Under the pieces are notes generated by a model, which had not been told where the DNA came from, did not search any database, and saw nothing but the letters and a program-made list of their open reading frames with translations. The position numbers and the translations under genes were made by a program. Positions 39,182 through 49,368 of a stretch of DNA of 64,000 bases are shown here, one piece after another. The stretch covers positions 1 through 64,000 of the forward strand of contig NZ_JAUNTO010000002.1 of assembly GCF_030538655.1 (NCBI RefSeq). The letters run 5' to 3'. Within the stretch, counting starts at the first letter, position 1. The number at the start of each line of letters is the position of its first letter. Source of the stretch: Paracoccus sp. (in: a-proteobacteria). Lineage in GTDB: Bacteria; Pseudomonadota; Alphaproteobacteria; Rhodobacterales; Rhodobacteraceae.

Positions 39182-40474
39182 TTAGACGATGACCTGCTGC
39201 GCCTGCTGATCGCCGACCCCGAACACGCGGCGATAACGGGTGATTTCATCCTCGGGTCCGGTGGCTTTGGCGGGGTTGTCGGACAGTTTGACGGTGGGCC
39301 GCCCGTTCGCCGCCACCGCCTTGCAGACCAGCGAAAACGGCGCCAGACCATCGCCCGCGACAAGGCCGCGGAAATCGTTGGTCAGCAGCGTGCCCCAGCC
39401 AAAGCTGACCTTCACCCGGTTGTGGAACTGCTGATACAGGTTGTTGATCTGCTCAACATCCAGCCCGTCGGAAAAGATTATCAGCTTTTGCCGGGGGTCT
39501 TCGCCGCGGTCCTGCCACCAGCGGATTGCGGTTTCCGCACCCGTCGCCGGATCGCCGCTGTCGATGCGCACCCCGGTCCAGCCCGCCAGCCAGTCGGGTG
39601 CGCCGTCCAGAAAGCCTTTGGTGCCATAGGTGTCGGGCAGGATCACGCGCAGATTGCCGTCATGTTCCTCGTGCCAGTCGGCCAGAACGCGATAGGGGGC
39701 CTGCCGCAGATCATCGTCCGTATCGGCCAGCGCGGCATAGACCATCGGCAATTCGTGGGCATTGGTGCCGATGGCCTCGATGTCGCGGCGCATGGCGATC
39801 AGGCAGTTCGAGGTGCCGATAAAGCGGTTGCCCAGACCTTCGATCATGGCCTGCACGCACCAGTCCTGCCACAGAAACGAGTGACGGCGGCGGGTGCCGA
39901 AATCGGCGATACGCAGCCGGTCCAGATGCCGCAGGTTCTGGATCTTTTCCCAGATCCGGGTCATGGCGCGGGCATAGAGCACCTGCAATTCGAACCGCCC
40001 CATCTCGCCCAGCACCGCGCGTGAACGCAGCTCCATCAGGATGGCCAGCGCGGGAATTTCCCACAGCATCACCTCGGGCCAGCGGCCTTCGAAGGTCAAT
40101 TCATACTGGTCGCCCCTGCGTTCCAGATGGTAGGGCGGCAGGCGCAGGTTTTCCAGAAACTCCATGAAATCAGGGCGAAACATTTGGCGTTTGCCATAGA
40201 AGGTATTGCCGCGCAGCCATGTGCTTTCGCCGCGCGTCAGTGACAGGCCGCGCACATGGTCAAGCTGTTCGCGCAATTCGCCCTCGTCGATCAGCCGGGC
40301 CAGCGGCACATTGCGGGATCGGTTAATCAGGCTGAATGTCACCTGCGTATCAGGCCGGTTACGGAACACCGACTGGCACATCAGCAGTTTATAGAAATCG
40401 GTGTCGATCAGCGATCGCACGATCGGGTCGATCTTCCATTTGTGGTTATAGACGCGGGTGGCAATATCGACCAT
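39182..40474 (-). CDS. pncB: nicotinate phosphoribosyltransferase PncB
   Basis: Makes nicotinate mononucleotide from nicotinate and PRPP, with ATP hydrolysis, in NAD salvage. 430 aa. The NRPDTQVTFSLINRS segment, RRHSFLWQD and GTSNCLIAMR are characteristic. The ATG has GGAG a few bases upstream. It lies 4 bp after pncA, so nicotinamide is turned to nicotinate and then to NaMN by neighbouring enzymes. The 254 bp after its stop hold nothing I recognise. Confidence 0.93.
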   Translation of the reverse strand: MVDIATRVYNHKWKIDPIVRSLIDTDFYKLLMCQSVFRNRPDTQVTFSLINRSRNVPLARLIDEGELREQLDHVRGLSLTRGESTWLRGNTFYGKRQMFRPDFMEFLENLRLPPYHLERRGDQYELTFEGRWPEVMLWEIPALAILMELRSRAVLGEMGRFELQVLYARAMTRIWEKIQNLRHLDRLRIADFGTRRRHSFLWQDWCVQAMIEGLGNRFIGTSNCLIAMRRDIEAIGTNAHELPMVYAALADTDDDLRQAPYRVLADWHEEHDGNLRVILPDTYGTKGFLDGAPDWLAGWTGVRIDSGDPATGAETAIRWWQDRGEDPRQKLIIFSDGLDVEQINNLYQQFHNRVKVSFGWGTLLTNDFRGLVAGDGLAPFSLVCKAVAANGRPTVKLSDNPAKATGPEDEITRYRRVFGVGDQQAQQVIV

Positions 40475-40478
40475 CTGA

Positions 40479-41075
40479 TTACTCCTGCATCACGCCGGCG
40501 GCGGCCATGTCGGCGCGGGCACGGCCCAGCGACCCGTCAAGGTCGATGGCGCGGGTTGCGGATTCGATCACGCGGGCGCGAAAGCCCAGTCGGGCCGCGT
40601 CAATCGCCGACCATGCGACGCAGAAATCATGCGCCAGCCCGACAAAGGTCAGATCATCCAGCCCACGGTCACGCAAATATCCCGCCAGCCCGGTCGGCGT
40701 CGTGCGGTCGTTTTCAAAGAACGCGGAATAGCTGTCGATGGCCGGGCGAAATCCCTTGCGGATCACCAGATCGGCGACATCCACGGCCAGCGCGGGGTGA
40801 AACCCGGCCCCCTCGGTCGCGATCACGCAATGGTCGGGCCACAGCACCTGCGGGCCATAGGGCATCTGCGCCACGCTGAACGGCGCTGCGCCGGGGTGGT
40901 TGCTGGCAAAGCTGGCGTGATCCTGCGGGTGCCAGTCCTGCGTCAGCACGACTGCATCATAATCAGCCATCAGATCGTTGATCCCTGCCACGATTTCATC
41001 ACCGCCAGCCACAGCCAGACGCCCACCGGGGCAGAAATCCAGCTGCATGTCGATAACGATCAAGGCGCTTGCCAC
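40479..41075 (-). CDS. pncA: nicotinamidase PncA
   Basis: Hydrolyses nicotinamide to nicotinate. 198 aa from a GTG at 41075, chosen because GGGGGG lies a few bases upstream and because the preceding 31 codons do not look like the family. The triad is Asp9, Lys107 and Cys152 (LAHDFCVAW), and the metal set is Asp47/His49/His53 around QDWHPQDH. It is first in pncAB. The next stretch to 41263 separates it from the divergent transporter gene. Confidence 0.92.
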   Translation of the reverse strand: MASALIVIDMQLDFCPGGRLAVAGGDEIVAGINDLMADYDAVVLTQDWHPQDHASFASNHPGAAPFSVAQMPYGPQVLWPDHCVIATEGAGFHPALAVDVADLVIRKGFRPAIDSYSAFFENDRTTPTGLAGYLRDRGLDDLTFVGLAHDFCVAWSAIDAARLGFRARVIESATRAIDLDGSLGRARADMAAAGVMQE

Positions 41076-41263
41076 AGCGGTTCCCCCCACGATTACGCTG
41101 AACGACACTGGTAACATCTGACGGGGGCGCGTCAATGGCGGCGATTCCCGGCGATAAATGCGGCCCAAAGTCGCATGATGCTTGACCCTTACGGCGGGTG
41201 CATCGCAGTAAGAGAAGATGATACGGGAAAATTGATGGAAATGAGCAAGGGGGGAAACTCATT

Positions 41264-42850
41264 ATGGATGAACCACGCCATCAGGGGCAATACGAAGAAT
41301 ATCCTGACGGGCCGGGTGCCGGCAGTCAGTGGATCTGGATTTTCCGTGCTGGCGGGATCATTGCGGCGCTGATCGTTTACATGCTGTTGGGCAACGCGGC
41401 AGAGCTGTCGCATGATGCCCGTGTGGTCGCATCCATCGGCACGCTGATGGCGATCTGGTGGATGTCCGAGGCGATCCCGCTGTCGGCCACATCGCTGCTG
41501 CCGGTGGTGTTGATCCCGGCGCTGACCGAGCGGACGGTGGGGCAAACGACTTCGGCCTATGCCAATTCCATCGTATTCCTGTTTCTGGGCGGTTTCCTGA
41601 TCGCCATCGCGATGGAGAAATGGAACCTGCATCGCCGTATCGCACTGTTGACGCTGCGCAAGGTCGGCGTTGAACCCAAGCGGATCGTGCTGGGGCTGAT
41701 GCTGGCCACCGGTTTCCTGTCGATGTGGGTGTCGAACACGGCCACTACGCTGATGATGCTGCCGATTGCGCTGTCAGTGCTCAAGCTGGTGATCGCAAGC
41801 AAGGCCACTGCGCAAAGCGCCGATAGCGTGGGCGATGCGCTGGATGAAGGCGCCACCCTGTCGGATGCGATCCGCGATCCTGAAATCCGTGCCTTTGGCG
41901 TCTGTCTGGTGCTGGCGATTGCATGGTCGGCCAGCATGGGCGGGCTTGGCACGCTGCTGGGCAGCCCGCCCAACGCCATCGTTGCCGGCTATGTCCGCGA
42001 TGAACTGGGGCGCGAGATCGGCTTTCTTCAGTGGATGATGGTTGGCACGCCGCTGGCCTTTACCTTTATTTTCATCGCGTGGTTCCTGATGACCAACGTG
42101 CTGTATCGGTTCAACCTGACCGAGATTCCGGGCGGGCGTCAGATGATCGACCGTGAAATCGCCGGTCTTGGCCCTGTGTCGCAGGGCGAACGGATGGTGA
42201 TGCTGGTGTTTGGCGGCGCGGCGTTTTTCTGGGTCGTGCCTGGTCTGCTGAAAAGCCTGCTGGGGTTGGATCTTGGACCGCTGGGCAATCTGGATGACAC
42301 GGCTATCGCCATTGCGGCGGGGATCATCCTGTTCATCCTGCCGGGCCAGGGCACACAGCGCATGGTTCTGGAATGGAAGGATGCCGAGGACGGGCTGCCT
42401 TGGGGTGTGCTGCTGTTGTTCGGCGGTGGTCTGGCACTGGCGGGCGCGGTTGCGGCCTCGGGGCTGGACCAGTGGTTCGGCGCGCAGGTCACAGGTCTTG
42501 GCGCGCTGCCGATTCTTGCGCTGGCGGGTGTTGTCACCCTGCTGATCCTGTTCCTGACCGAGATCACCTCGAACACCGCGACGGCGGCGACCTTTATCCC
42601 GATTCTGGGCGGGGTTGCGCTGGGTATCGGGGCCGATCCGATGACGCTGCTGATCCCGGCGGCATTCGCGGCGACCTGTGCTTTCATGCTGCCGGTCGGC
42701 ACGCCGCCGAACGCCATCGTGTTCGGTTCGGGTTATGTGACCATCGGCCAGATGGCGCGGGGTGGTCTGGTGCTGAACATTGTCGGTGTCGTGCTGATTA
42801 CGCTGTTCTGCTATTTGCTGGGCGGCATGGCGCTGGGCCTGCGGTTCTAG
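41264..42850 (+). CDS. DASS/SLC13 family sodium-coupled anion transporter
   Basis: A 528 aa inner-membrane protein with about eleven hydrophobic segments. It has the two SNT-type motifs of the family in WVSNTATTLMMLPIALS and EITSNTATAATFIPI, which form the sodium and substrate sites. The family moves dicarboxylates, citrate or sulfate; the substrate here cannot be fixed. It lies 36 bp before trhO on the same strand. Confidence 0.88.
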   Translation: MDEPRHQGQYEEYPDGPGAGSQWIWIFRAGGIIAALIVYMLLGNAAELSHDARVVASIGTLMAIWWMSEAIPLSATSLLPVVLIPALTERTVGQTTSAYANSIVFLFLGGFLIAIAMEKWNLHRRIALLTLRKVGVEPKRIVLGLMLATGFLSMWVSNTATTLMMLPIALSVLKLVIASKATAQSADSVGDALDEGATLSDAIRDPEIRAFGVCLVLAIAWSASMGGLGTLLGSPPNAIVAGYVRDELGREIGFLQWMMVGTPLAFTFIFIAWFLMTNVLYRFNLTEIPGGRQMIDREIAGLGPVSQGERMVMLVFGGAAFFWVVPGLLKSLLGLDLGPLGNLDDTAIAIAAGIILFILPGQGTQRMVLEWKDAEDGLPWGVLLLFGGGLALAGAVAASGLDQWFGAQVTGLGALPILALAGVVTLLILFLTEITSNTATAATFIPILGGVALGIGADPMTLLIPAAFAATCAFMLPVGTPPNAIVFGSGYVTIGQMARGGLVLNIVGVVLITLFCYLLGGMALGLRF

Positions 42851-42886
42851 GTTGCGACCAGGCAGCGCGGCGGCTAAGGGCAGCAT

Positions 42887-43792
42887 ATGCTGACTGTCGC
42901 CGCGCTGTATCACTTTACCCGATTTGACGATCCGGCGGCCCTTCACGGGCCGCTGTTGTCTGAGTGCACCAGCCATGGCGTGCGTGGCACGCTGTTGCTG
43001 GCGCGTGAAGGCATCAACGGCACCATTGCCGGACCGGCGGCGGGCATTGCCGCTGTGCTGGATCACATCCGCGCCCTGCCGGGTTGTGACGGTCTGGTCT
43101 GGAAGGAAAGCCGGGCCGACACCATGCCTTTTGCTCGCATGAAGGTGCGGCTGAAACGTGAAATCGTCACCATGGGCCAGCCTGACGTGGACCCGACAGC
43201 GGCCGTCGGGCGCTATGTCGCGCCGGGCGACTGGAACACGCTGATTTCGGCCAATGATGTGGTGGTGATCGACACCCGCAACGATTACGAATACGCCATC
43301 GGCAGCTTTGCCCGCGCCATCGACCCCGGCACCCGCAGCTTTCGCGATTTTCCGGCGTGGTGGCGGGCGAATGCCGATCAGTTCGCGGGCAAGCGGGTGG
43401 CGATGTTCTGCACCGGCGGCATCCGCTGCGAAAAATCCACCAATTTTCTGCTGGGCGAAGGCGTGCCCGAGGTGTTTCACCTGCAAGGCGGCATCCTGAA
43501 ATACCTTGAGGATGTGCCCGAAAGCGAAAGCCTGTGGCACGGCGATTGCTTTGTGTTCGATCAGCGGGTCAGCCTGACGCACGGGCTGGCGCAGGGTGCG
43601 CATGACGGGCTGTGTCACGCCTGCCGCCGACCTTTGTCGCCCGGAGATCGTGCCCGTCCCGAATACGAAACCGGGGTCCAGTGCCACCACTGCGCCGGTG
43701 AATACAGCGATGCCGACCGCACCCGCTTTCGCGAGCGTCAGCGTCAGGTCGAACTGGCCGAGGCGCGCGGGACGACGCATCTGGGCGGATAG
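42887..43792 (+). CDS. trhO: tRNA uridine(34) hydroxylase TrhO
   Basis: A YceA-type rhodanese protein of 301 aa. It uses oxygen to hydroxylate uridine-34 of several tRNAs in the prephenate-independent pathway. N-terminal acylphosphatase-like region ([14 protein letters not shown]) and a rhodanese domain with catalytic Cys175 in [11 protein letters not shown] Cys-rich C-terminus (CHAC, CHHC) resembles a zinc site. It precedes a second rhodanese gene. Confidence 0.92.
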   Translation: MLTVAALYHFTRFDDPAALHGPLLSECTSHGVRGTLLLAREGINGTIAGPAAGIAAVLDHIRALPGCDGLVWKESRADTMPFARMKVRLKREIVTMGQPDVDPTAAVGRYVAPGDWNTLISANDVVVIDTRNDYEYAIGSFARAIDPGTRSFRDFPAWWRANADQFAGKRVAMFCTGGIRCEKSTNFLLGEGVPEVFHLQGGILKYLEDVPESESLWHGDCFVFDQRVSLTHGLAQGAHDGLCHACRRPLSPGDRARPEYETGVQCHHCAGEYSDADRTRFRERQRQVELAEARGTTHLGG

Positions 43793-43858
43793 GCCGTTGC
43801 CCCGCGCCCTGACTGCGGTTAAATCGGGGCGATTTGCATCAGCACGGGGGCGCGCGGG

Positions 43859-44725
43859 ATGAGCGATACGGCAAAGGACGATCCGCAGGTTCTGGTTTCA
43901 ACCGGGTGGCTGGCTGATCACATCAAAGACCCCGATCTGCGCATTATCGACGCCAGCTGGCACATGCCCGCGCTGGGACGCGATGCCCGCGCCGAATACG
44001 AACAGGCGCATATCCCCGGCGCGCGCTTTTTCGACATCGACGAGATTGCCGACAAACGCAGCGGCCTGCCGCATATGGCGCCGCAGCCGGAAATGTTCAT
44101 CAGCCGGATGCGCGCCATGGGCATCGGTGATGGGCATCAGGTGGTGGTCTATGACAATTCCGACGTGCGCAGCGCCGCGCGGGTCTGGTGGACCTTTCGC
44201 CTGATGGGCAAGAATGATGTGGCGGTTCTGGACGGCGGTTTCCAGAAATGGCAGGCCGAAGGCCGCGAGGTCGAGGACATGCCCCCGATCCTGCGCGACC
44301 GTCACATGACGGTGCAGCGGCAGGCGCATCTGGTGCGCGACGTGACGCAGGTGGCGGCGGCATCCAAGTTGGGCGATTACCAGATCATCGACGCGCGCAG
44401 CCCCGAACGCTTTCGCGGCGATGTGCCCGAACCGCGCCCCGGCCTGCGCTCGGGCCATATTCCGGGCGCGCGCAACCTGCCGTTCGGGCAGGTGCTGAAC
44501 GCCGATGGCACGATGAAATCGCCAGATGAGCTGCGCGCGGCCTTTCAGGCGGCGGGCGTCGATCTGACCCGCCCGGCCATCACCACCTGCGGCAGCGGCA
44601 TCACCGCCGCCGTGCTGTTGCTGGCGCTGGAACGCGCCGGACACCGCGACCATTCGCTTTATGACGGAAGCTGGACCGAATGGGGCAGCTTTGACGACCT
44701 CAAGATCGCAACCGGAGACGCCTGA
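43859..44725 (+). CDS. sseA: 3-mercaptopyruvate sulfurtransferase SseA
   Basis: Two rhodanese domains in 288 aa; the second holds Cys244 in the CGSGITAAV loop, of the mercaptopyruvate rather than thiosulfate type (CRKGVT). Domain 1 shows ASWHMPALGRDARAEYEQAHIPGA. It transfers sulfur from 3-mercaptopyruvate to a thiol or cyanide. The gene ends one base before the aminotransferase ATG. Aromatic or cysteine transamination could generate its substrate; that link is inference. Confidence 0.92.
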   Translation: MSDTAKDDPQVLVSTGWLADHIKDPDLRIIDASWHMPALGRDARAEYEQAHIPGARFFDIDEIADKRSGLPHMAPQPEMFISRMRAMGIGDGHQVVVYDNSDVRSAARVWWTFRLMGKNDVAVLDGGFQKWQAEGREVEDMPPILRDRHMTVQRQAHLVRDVTQVAAASKLGDYQIIDARSPERFRGDVPEPRPGLRSGHIPGARNLPFGQVLNADGTMKSPDELRAAFQAAGVDLTRPAITTCGSGITAAVLLLALERAGHRDHSLYDGSWTEWGSFDDLKIATGDA

Positions 44726-44726
44726 G

Positions 44727-45911
44727 ATGCTGTCCAATCTGAAAGCCCAAGCCCCTGACAAAATCCTGATGCTGATCGAGGAATTCAAGGCCGATACCCG
44801 TCAGGGCAAGATCGACCTGGGTGTTGGCGTCTATAAGGATGCGCAGGGTCTGACCCCGGTCATGCGCGCGGTCAAGGCCGCCGAACAGCAGATCTGGGAA
44901 AGTCAGACCACGAAAACCTATACCGGGCTGGCGGGCGAGGCGGATTACCGCAACGCGCTGACCACGATGATTCTGGGCGAGGGTTGGCCCGCCGACCGAG
45001 TGGCCAGCGTTGCTTCGGTGGGGGGCACAGGTGCGGTGCGTCAGGCGCTGGAACTGGCGCGGCTGGCGAACCCCGGTGTCACTATCTATGTATCTGACCC
45101 GACCTGGCCGAACCACAACTCGATCCTGAAATTCATGGGGCTGCCCTCGGTCGAATACCGTTACTTCGACCCGGAAACCCGTGGCGTCGATTTCGAGGGG
45201 ATGAAGGCCGATCTGGCCCGCGCCCGCAAGGATGACGTGGTGTTGCTGCACGGTTGCTGCCACAACCCCACCGGCGCCAACCTGACGCTGGATCAATGGG
45301 CCGAAGTTGCCGATATTCTGGAAAAGAGCGGCGCCATCCCGTTGATCGACCTGGCCTATCAGGGCTTTGGCGACGGGTTGGAGGAAGACGCGGCAGGCAC
45401 CCGGCTGATCGTGTCACGCCTGCCGCAGGTGCTGATCGCCGCCTCGTGCAGCAAGAACTTTGGCATCTACCGCGAACGCACCGGCCTGCTGCTGGCGGTC
45501 TGCGATAACTCTGTTATCCGCGATCTGACGCAGGGGTCGATGGCCTTTCTGAACCGGCAGAACTTTTCCTTCCCGCCCGATCATGGCGCGCGCATCGTGT
45601 CCACCATCCTGACCAGCGACGCCCTGCGCGCCGATTGGGCCGCCGAGCTAGAGGACGTGCGCAAGGGGATGCTGGCCTTGCGCGAACAGCTGGCTGGCGA
45701 ATTGCGCGACCTGACCGGCTCGGACCGTTTCGATTTCATTGCCCGGCATCGCGGCATGTTCTCGCGGCTTGGGGCCACGCCGGAACAGGTGCAGCGGCTG
45801 AAACAGGACGCGGCGATCTATATGGTCGGCGATTCGCGGCTGAACATCGCCGGACTGAACCAGCAAACGGTCCCGGTGCTGGCCCGCGCTATTGTGGACG
45901 CCGGGATCTGA
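44727..45911 (+). CDS. tyrB: aromatic-amino-acid/aspartate aminotransferase
   Basis: PLP-dependent class I aminotransferase of 394 aa in the aspartate/tyrosine subgroup. The catalytic Lys243 is in SCSKNFGIYRERTG, the typical SSxSKNFGLYRERVG site; the PLP ring contact is in HGCCHNPTGANL. The ATG at 44727 was chosen, not the upstream frame beginning at 44661 that overlaps sseA. The substrate range (aspartate or aromatic) is not fixed by these motifs. A hairpin terminator follows. Confidence 0.88.
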   Translation: MLSNLKAQAPDKILMLIEEFKADTRQGKIDLGVGVYKDAQGLTPVMRAVKAAEQQIWESQTTKTYTGLAGEADYRNALTTMILGEGWPADRVASVASVGGTGAVRQALELARLANPGVTIYVSDPTWPNHNSILKFMGLPSVEYRYFDPETRGVDFEGMKADLARARKDDVVLLHGCCHNPTGANLTLDQWAEVADILEKSGAIPLIDLAYQGFGDGLEEDAAGTRLIVSRLPQVLIAASCSKNFGIYRERTGLLLAVCDNSVIRDLTQGSMAFLNRQNFSFPPDHGARIVSTILTSDALRADWAAELEDVRKGMLALREQLAGELRDLTGSDRFDFIARHRGMFSRLGATPEQVQRLKQDAAIYMVGDSRLNIAGLNQQTVPVLARAIVDAGI

Positions 45912-45917
45912 GAAAAG

Positions 45918-45956
45918 GGGCCGGGGGCCGCACAGACGCGCGCCCGGCCCTGTTTG
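45918..45956. terminator. bidirectional terminator between tyrB and a membrane-protein gene
   Basis: GGGCCGGG at 45918-45925 pairs with CCCGGCCC at 45943-45950, with a long 17-base loop. On the plus strand TGTTTGG follows; on the minus strand TTTTC follows. It lies between two convergent genes and could serve both. Confidence 0.7.
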
Positions 45957-46017
45957 GTCGTTACGTGAAAACGGCGGCGGGCTTGATGTTTGCCCGAATA
46001 CGCACCGCAGAGGCAGC

Positions 46018-46953
46018 CTAGCCAAAGATATGCGCCGCGCGCCCCAACAGCATAAAGGCGCGTGCCGAGCGGGTCTGCGCCAGTTCGGCGATGTCGTCAT
46101 CGCTCATCCCCGAAATCACCCGCGTCAGTGCCAGATCGAAATGCCGCAGAAAATGATGGGCGCTGTCGCGGAAAATCTCGTCGTTTTTCAGCAGGGCAGA
46201 GGCGATCTCCAGCGCGGTTTCGTCATGGATGCCGCCAATCGCCGCGACCGCACTGCCACGCGCGCCATCGGCAAAGCGGCGCCATAATTCAGGCGGGGCC
46301 GGGTCGGGGCGCAGGCTGTCCATATACAGGTCCGCTTCGGCCAGCAGCGTCACCACATCCTGCGCGGCGCGGATCAGCCGGGCGGTGTCATGGTCGCGCA
46401 GCGCGGCGCGAAGGGCGTCGATGGCGCGCAGATCGTCGGGACCATCGGGAAAGTTCAGCGCCAGAATAAGGTCGGTCGTGTCGATAGGCACGGATTCCGG
46501 CGCGTCAAAGCGCATTGCGGTCTGACGTGTATCCGCAGGCCGCACCCGCGCGAGGGCGGCGGACGGCGGCGGGGCAGGGGTGACGGGGGCCGCGGCAGCG
46601 GGTGTCGCCGTTGCCGCTGGGGCAGGGGGCGTTGCCGGTGCGGTGGCGGGGCGGATCGTATCCCCCCCGGCGGCGCGCATCTGCGCCAGCCTTGCGCGCA
46701 GATCATCGGCCTCGGCGCGCAGGGTGGCGATGGACCGCGCCAGCCCGACCGCCAGCCAGATCAGCGCCAGCGGCATCACCACACCGATGGCCGACACCAG
46801 CCGCGCCAGACCGCTGGCCGTTCCGTCACCCGCCGGGCCGAACAGCCAGAACACCAGCACCATCAGCAGCCAGACGGCGCTCAGGGCAAAGCCGACGGTC
46901 AGCGCGCCGTCGCGCTGACGCAGCAGTTCGATCCTGTCGCGCAACCCGTTCAT
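46018..46953 (-). CDS. membrane-anchored protein of unknown function, coupled to greA
   Basis: 311 aa that I do not recognise. Two hydrophobic segments near residues 20-42 and 52-74 are followed by a short coiled-coil-like segment ([14 protein letters not shown]), then a Pro/Ala/Thr linker (about 97-135) and a helical C-terminal domain (about 150-311). So it should be anchored in the inner membrane, with a soluble domain on one side. Its ATG is inside the greA stop (ATGA), which indicates co-translation. No enzyme motif is visible. Confidence 0.65.
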   Translation of the reverse strand: MNGLRDRIELLRQRDGALTVGFALSAVWLLMVLVFWLFGPAGDGTASGLARLVSAIGVVMPLALIWLAVGLARSIATLRAEADDLRARLAQMRAAGGDTIRPATAPATPPAPAATATPAAAAPVTPAPPPSAALARVRPADTRQTAMRFDAPESVPIDTTDLILALNFPDGPDDLRAIDALRAALRDHDTARLIRAAQDVVTLLAEADLYMDSLRPDPAPPELWRRFADGARGSAVAAIGGIHDETALEIASALLKNDEIFRDSAHHFLRHFDLALTRVISGMSDDDIAELAQTRSARAFMLLGRAAHIFG

Positions 46954-47420
46954 TCGTAGCGGATCGACAGGATTTCGTAATCTTTCTGCCCGCCCGGCGT
47001 CACCACCTCGACGGAATCACCTTCCTCTTTGCCGATCAGGGCACGGGCCAGCGGTGATTTCATGTTCAGCAGACCACGTTCCAGATCGGCCTCGGCCTCG
47101 CCGACGATCTGAAAGGTTTTTTCTTCGTCGGTGTCTTGGTCCAGCAATGTCACCTTGGCGCCGAATTTCACCGCCCCCGACAGGCGCGAGGTGTCGATCA
47201 CCTCGGCCCGCGACAGGATCATTTCCAGTTCCTTGATCCGGCCCTCGATAAAGCTCTGCTTTTCGCGGGCGGCGTGGTATTCGGCGTTTTCAGACAGATC
47301 GCCATGTTCGCGCGCTTCGGCGATCTGGCGGATCACCGCCGGGCGATCATTCGCCTTGAGATCGCGCAACTCGTTTTCCAGCGCGTGATGGCCCGCGCGC
47401 GTCATCGGTATCTTTTCCAT
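46950..47420 (-). CDS. greA: transcription elongation factor GreA
   Basis: Rescues backtracked RNA polymerase by stimulating cleavage of the nascent RNA. 156 aa, the family length, from the ATG at 47420 ([20 protein letters not shown]). A longer upstream frame exists but does not look like greA. The coiled-coil N-terminus carries the acidic tip in [13 protein letters not shown], and the C-terminus ends SIRYE. It lies upstream of, and overlaps, the unknown membrane protein, and is divergent from the ETF-QO gene. Confidence 0.95.
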   Translation of the reverse strand: MEKIPMTRAGHHALENELRDLKANDRPAVIRQIAEAREHGDLSENAEYHAAREKQSFIEGRIKELEMILSRAEVIDTSRLSGAVKFGAKVTLLDQDTDEEKTFQIVGEAEADLERGLLNMKSPLARALIGKEEGDSVEVVTPGGQKDYEILSIRYE

Positions 47421-47624
47421 CGCAACCTCTCCGGCTGTGGTGTTAATCGAACGCCCCCGCCAATCTGGTGGCAGGGGCGCAGCTGTTGCGGCAAGCCTGA
47501 CCCCAAGCGGGGGGGATTTGCAACCCCACCGGACAGGTTCGGCACGATTCTTCCCACCGTCACGATTGCCCTGCGCAGACAGGCGGGTTACTGATTCTGC
47601 CGAACAAAGGGGAAGGACGCAGCC

Positions 47625-49280
47625 ATGAGCGACGAGAGCCTCATCGAACGCGAATCGATGGATTATGACGTTGTGATCGTGGGGGGCGGCCCGTCCGGGC
47701 TGTCGGCCGCGATCCGGCTGAAACAGATCGACTCTGATCTGAATGTGGTCGTTCTGGAAAAAGGGTCCGAGGTGGGGGCGCATATCCTGTCGGGCGCGGT
47801 GCTGGATACGTCCGGCCTTGATCGGCTGATCCCCGACTGGCGCGAAAAGGGCGCGCCGGTCACCACCGAGGTGACGGACGACAATTTCTATATTCTGGGC
47901 GAGGCGGGCCAGATCCGTGTGCCGAACTGGCCAATGCCGCCCCTGATGTCGAACCATGGCAAATACATCGTGTCCATGGGCAATGTCTGCCGCTGGTTGG
48001 CCGAACAGGCCGAGGCGCTGGGCGTGGAAATCTTCCCCGGCATGGCCGCCAGCCAGGTGGTCTGGGACGGCGACCGTGTGGCGGGCGTGGTCGCGGGCGA
48101 ATTTGGCCGCAACCCCGACGGCAGCATCGGCGACGGATACGAACCGGGCATGGAGCTGCGCGGCAAATATGTGTTCATCGCCGAGGGTGTGCGCGGCTCG
48201 CTGGCCAAGGTCATCATGTCGCGGCTGAACCTGTCAGAAGGGCATGATCCGCAGAAATTCGGCATTGGCATGAAGGAAATCTGGGAGGTCAGTCCCGAGA
48301 AATTTCATAAAGGCCGCGTCGTGCATACGATGGGCTGGCCGCTGGGCAAGAATGCGGGCGGTGGCGGCTTTATCTATCACCTTGAGAACAATCAGGTTCT
48401 GGTCGGGTTCGTGGTCCATCTGAACTATCAGAACCCGCATCTGTATCCCTATATGGAATTCCAGCGGCTCAAGCATCATCCGATGATCGCTGAACTGTTA
48501 GAGGGCGGCAAACGGGTTGCTTATGGCGCCCGCGCGATCAGTGAGGGCGGCTGGCAGTCGATCCCGCGCATCGCCTTTGACGGTGGCGTGCTGCTGGGCT
48601 GTTCGGCCGGTCTGGTGAACGTGCCGCGCATCAAGGGCAACCACAACGCCATGCTGTCGGGCATCGCCGCGGCCGAGGCCGCCGCTGCCGCCATTGCCGC
48701 CGGGCGCGAAGGGGACCGCCTGACCACCTATGAAGACGAAGTGCGCAGTGGTCCGATCGCCAAGGATCTGAAACGGGTGCGCAACGTCAAGCCGATCTGG
48801 TCAAGGCTGGGCCTGTGGGCCAGCCTGGGTCTGGGCGGGTTTGACATGTGGGTGGCCAATATCACCGGCTGGAACCCGCTGGGCACCTGGCGCCATGGCA
48901 AAACCGACGCTGCCGCGACCGGCAAGGCAGCCGATTTCCCGGTCATCGACTATCCCCGTCCTGACGGCAAGTTAAGCTTTGACCGCCTGACCAACGTCGC
49001 CTTCAGCTTTACCAACCACGAAGAATCGCAGCCCTGTCACCTGCGGCTGCGTGATCCTTCGGTGCCGATTGCGGTGAACCTGCCCGAATATGACGAACCG
49101 GCGCAGCGGTATTGCCCGGCGGGCGTGTATGAGGTGATCCGCGATGATTCCGGCCCGCGTTTCGTCATCAACTTTCAGAACTGTGTGCATTGCAAAACCT
49201 GCGACATCAAAGACCCGTCGCAGAACATCGACTGGGCGACTCCGCAGGGTGGCGACGGGCCGAACTACCCGAATATGTGA
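47625..49280 (+). CDS. electron transfer flavoprotein-ubiquinone oxidoreductase
   Basis: Passes electrons from ETF (fed by acyl-CoA dehydrogenases) to ubiquinone. 551 aa, membrane-associated, with an N-terminal FAD motif [19 protein letters not shown] and a C-terminal 4Fe-4S ferredoxin domain (YCPAGVYE and [16 protein letters not shown]). It starts 204 bp from greA on the opposite strand. The acyl-CoA dehydrogenase at 62-64 kb would be a plausible source of its electrons. Confidence 0.96.
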   Translation: MSDESLIERESMDYDVVIVGGGPSGLSAAIRLKQIDSDLNVVVLEKGSEVGAHILSGAVLDTSGLDRLIPDWREKGAPVTTEVTDDNFYILGEAGQIRVPNWPMPPLMSNHGKYIVSMGNVCRWLAEQAEALGVEIFPGMAASQVVWDGDRVAGVVAGEFGRNPDGSIGDGYEPGMELRGKYVFIAEGVRGSLAKVIMSRLNLSEGHDPQKFGIGMKEIWEVSPEKFHKGRVVHTMGWPLGKNAGGGGFIYHLENNQVLVGFVVHLNYQNPHLYPYMEFQRLKHHPMIAELLEGGKRVAYGARAISEGGWQSIPRIAFDGGVLLGCSAGLVNVPRIKGNHNAMLSGIAAAEAAAAAIAAGREGDRLTTYEDEVRSGPIAKDLKRVRNVKPIWSRLGLWASLGLGGFDMWVANITGWNPLGTWRHGKTDAAATGKAADFPVIDYPRPDGKLSFDRLTNVAFSFTNHEESQPCHLRLRDPSVPIAVNLPEYDEPAQRYCPAGVYEVIRDDSGPRFVINFQNCVHCKTCDIKDPSQNIDWATPQGGDGPNYPNM

Positions 49281-49282
49281 TC

Positions 49283-49317
49283 TGGCCGGGCCGGGGTGGC
49301 GTTGCCCGCCGCCCGGC
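49283..49317 (+). terminator. hairpin after ETF-QO
   Basis: GGCCGGG at 49283-49289 pairs with CCCGGCC at 49311-49317. An inner GGC/GCC stem is also possible. There is no T-run behind it, so termination strength is uncertain. Confidence 0.45.
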
Positions 49318-49368
49318 CTGCCATTAGGGTATCGCCGCAGATGCGACACTACCGACAGGACGGATGAT

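Noticed and set aside
41774..43780. 668-codon minus-strand frame opposite the DASS transporter and trhO
   Set aside because: Rich in Arg, His and Gln, as expected of a reverse frame of membrane-protein codons.
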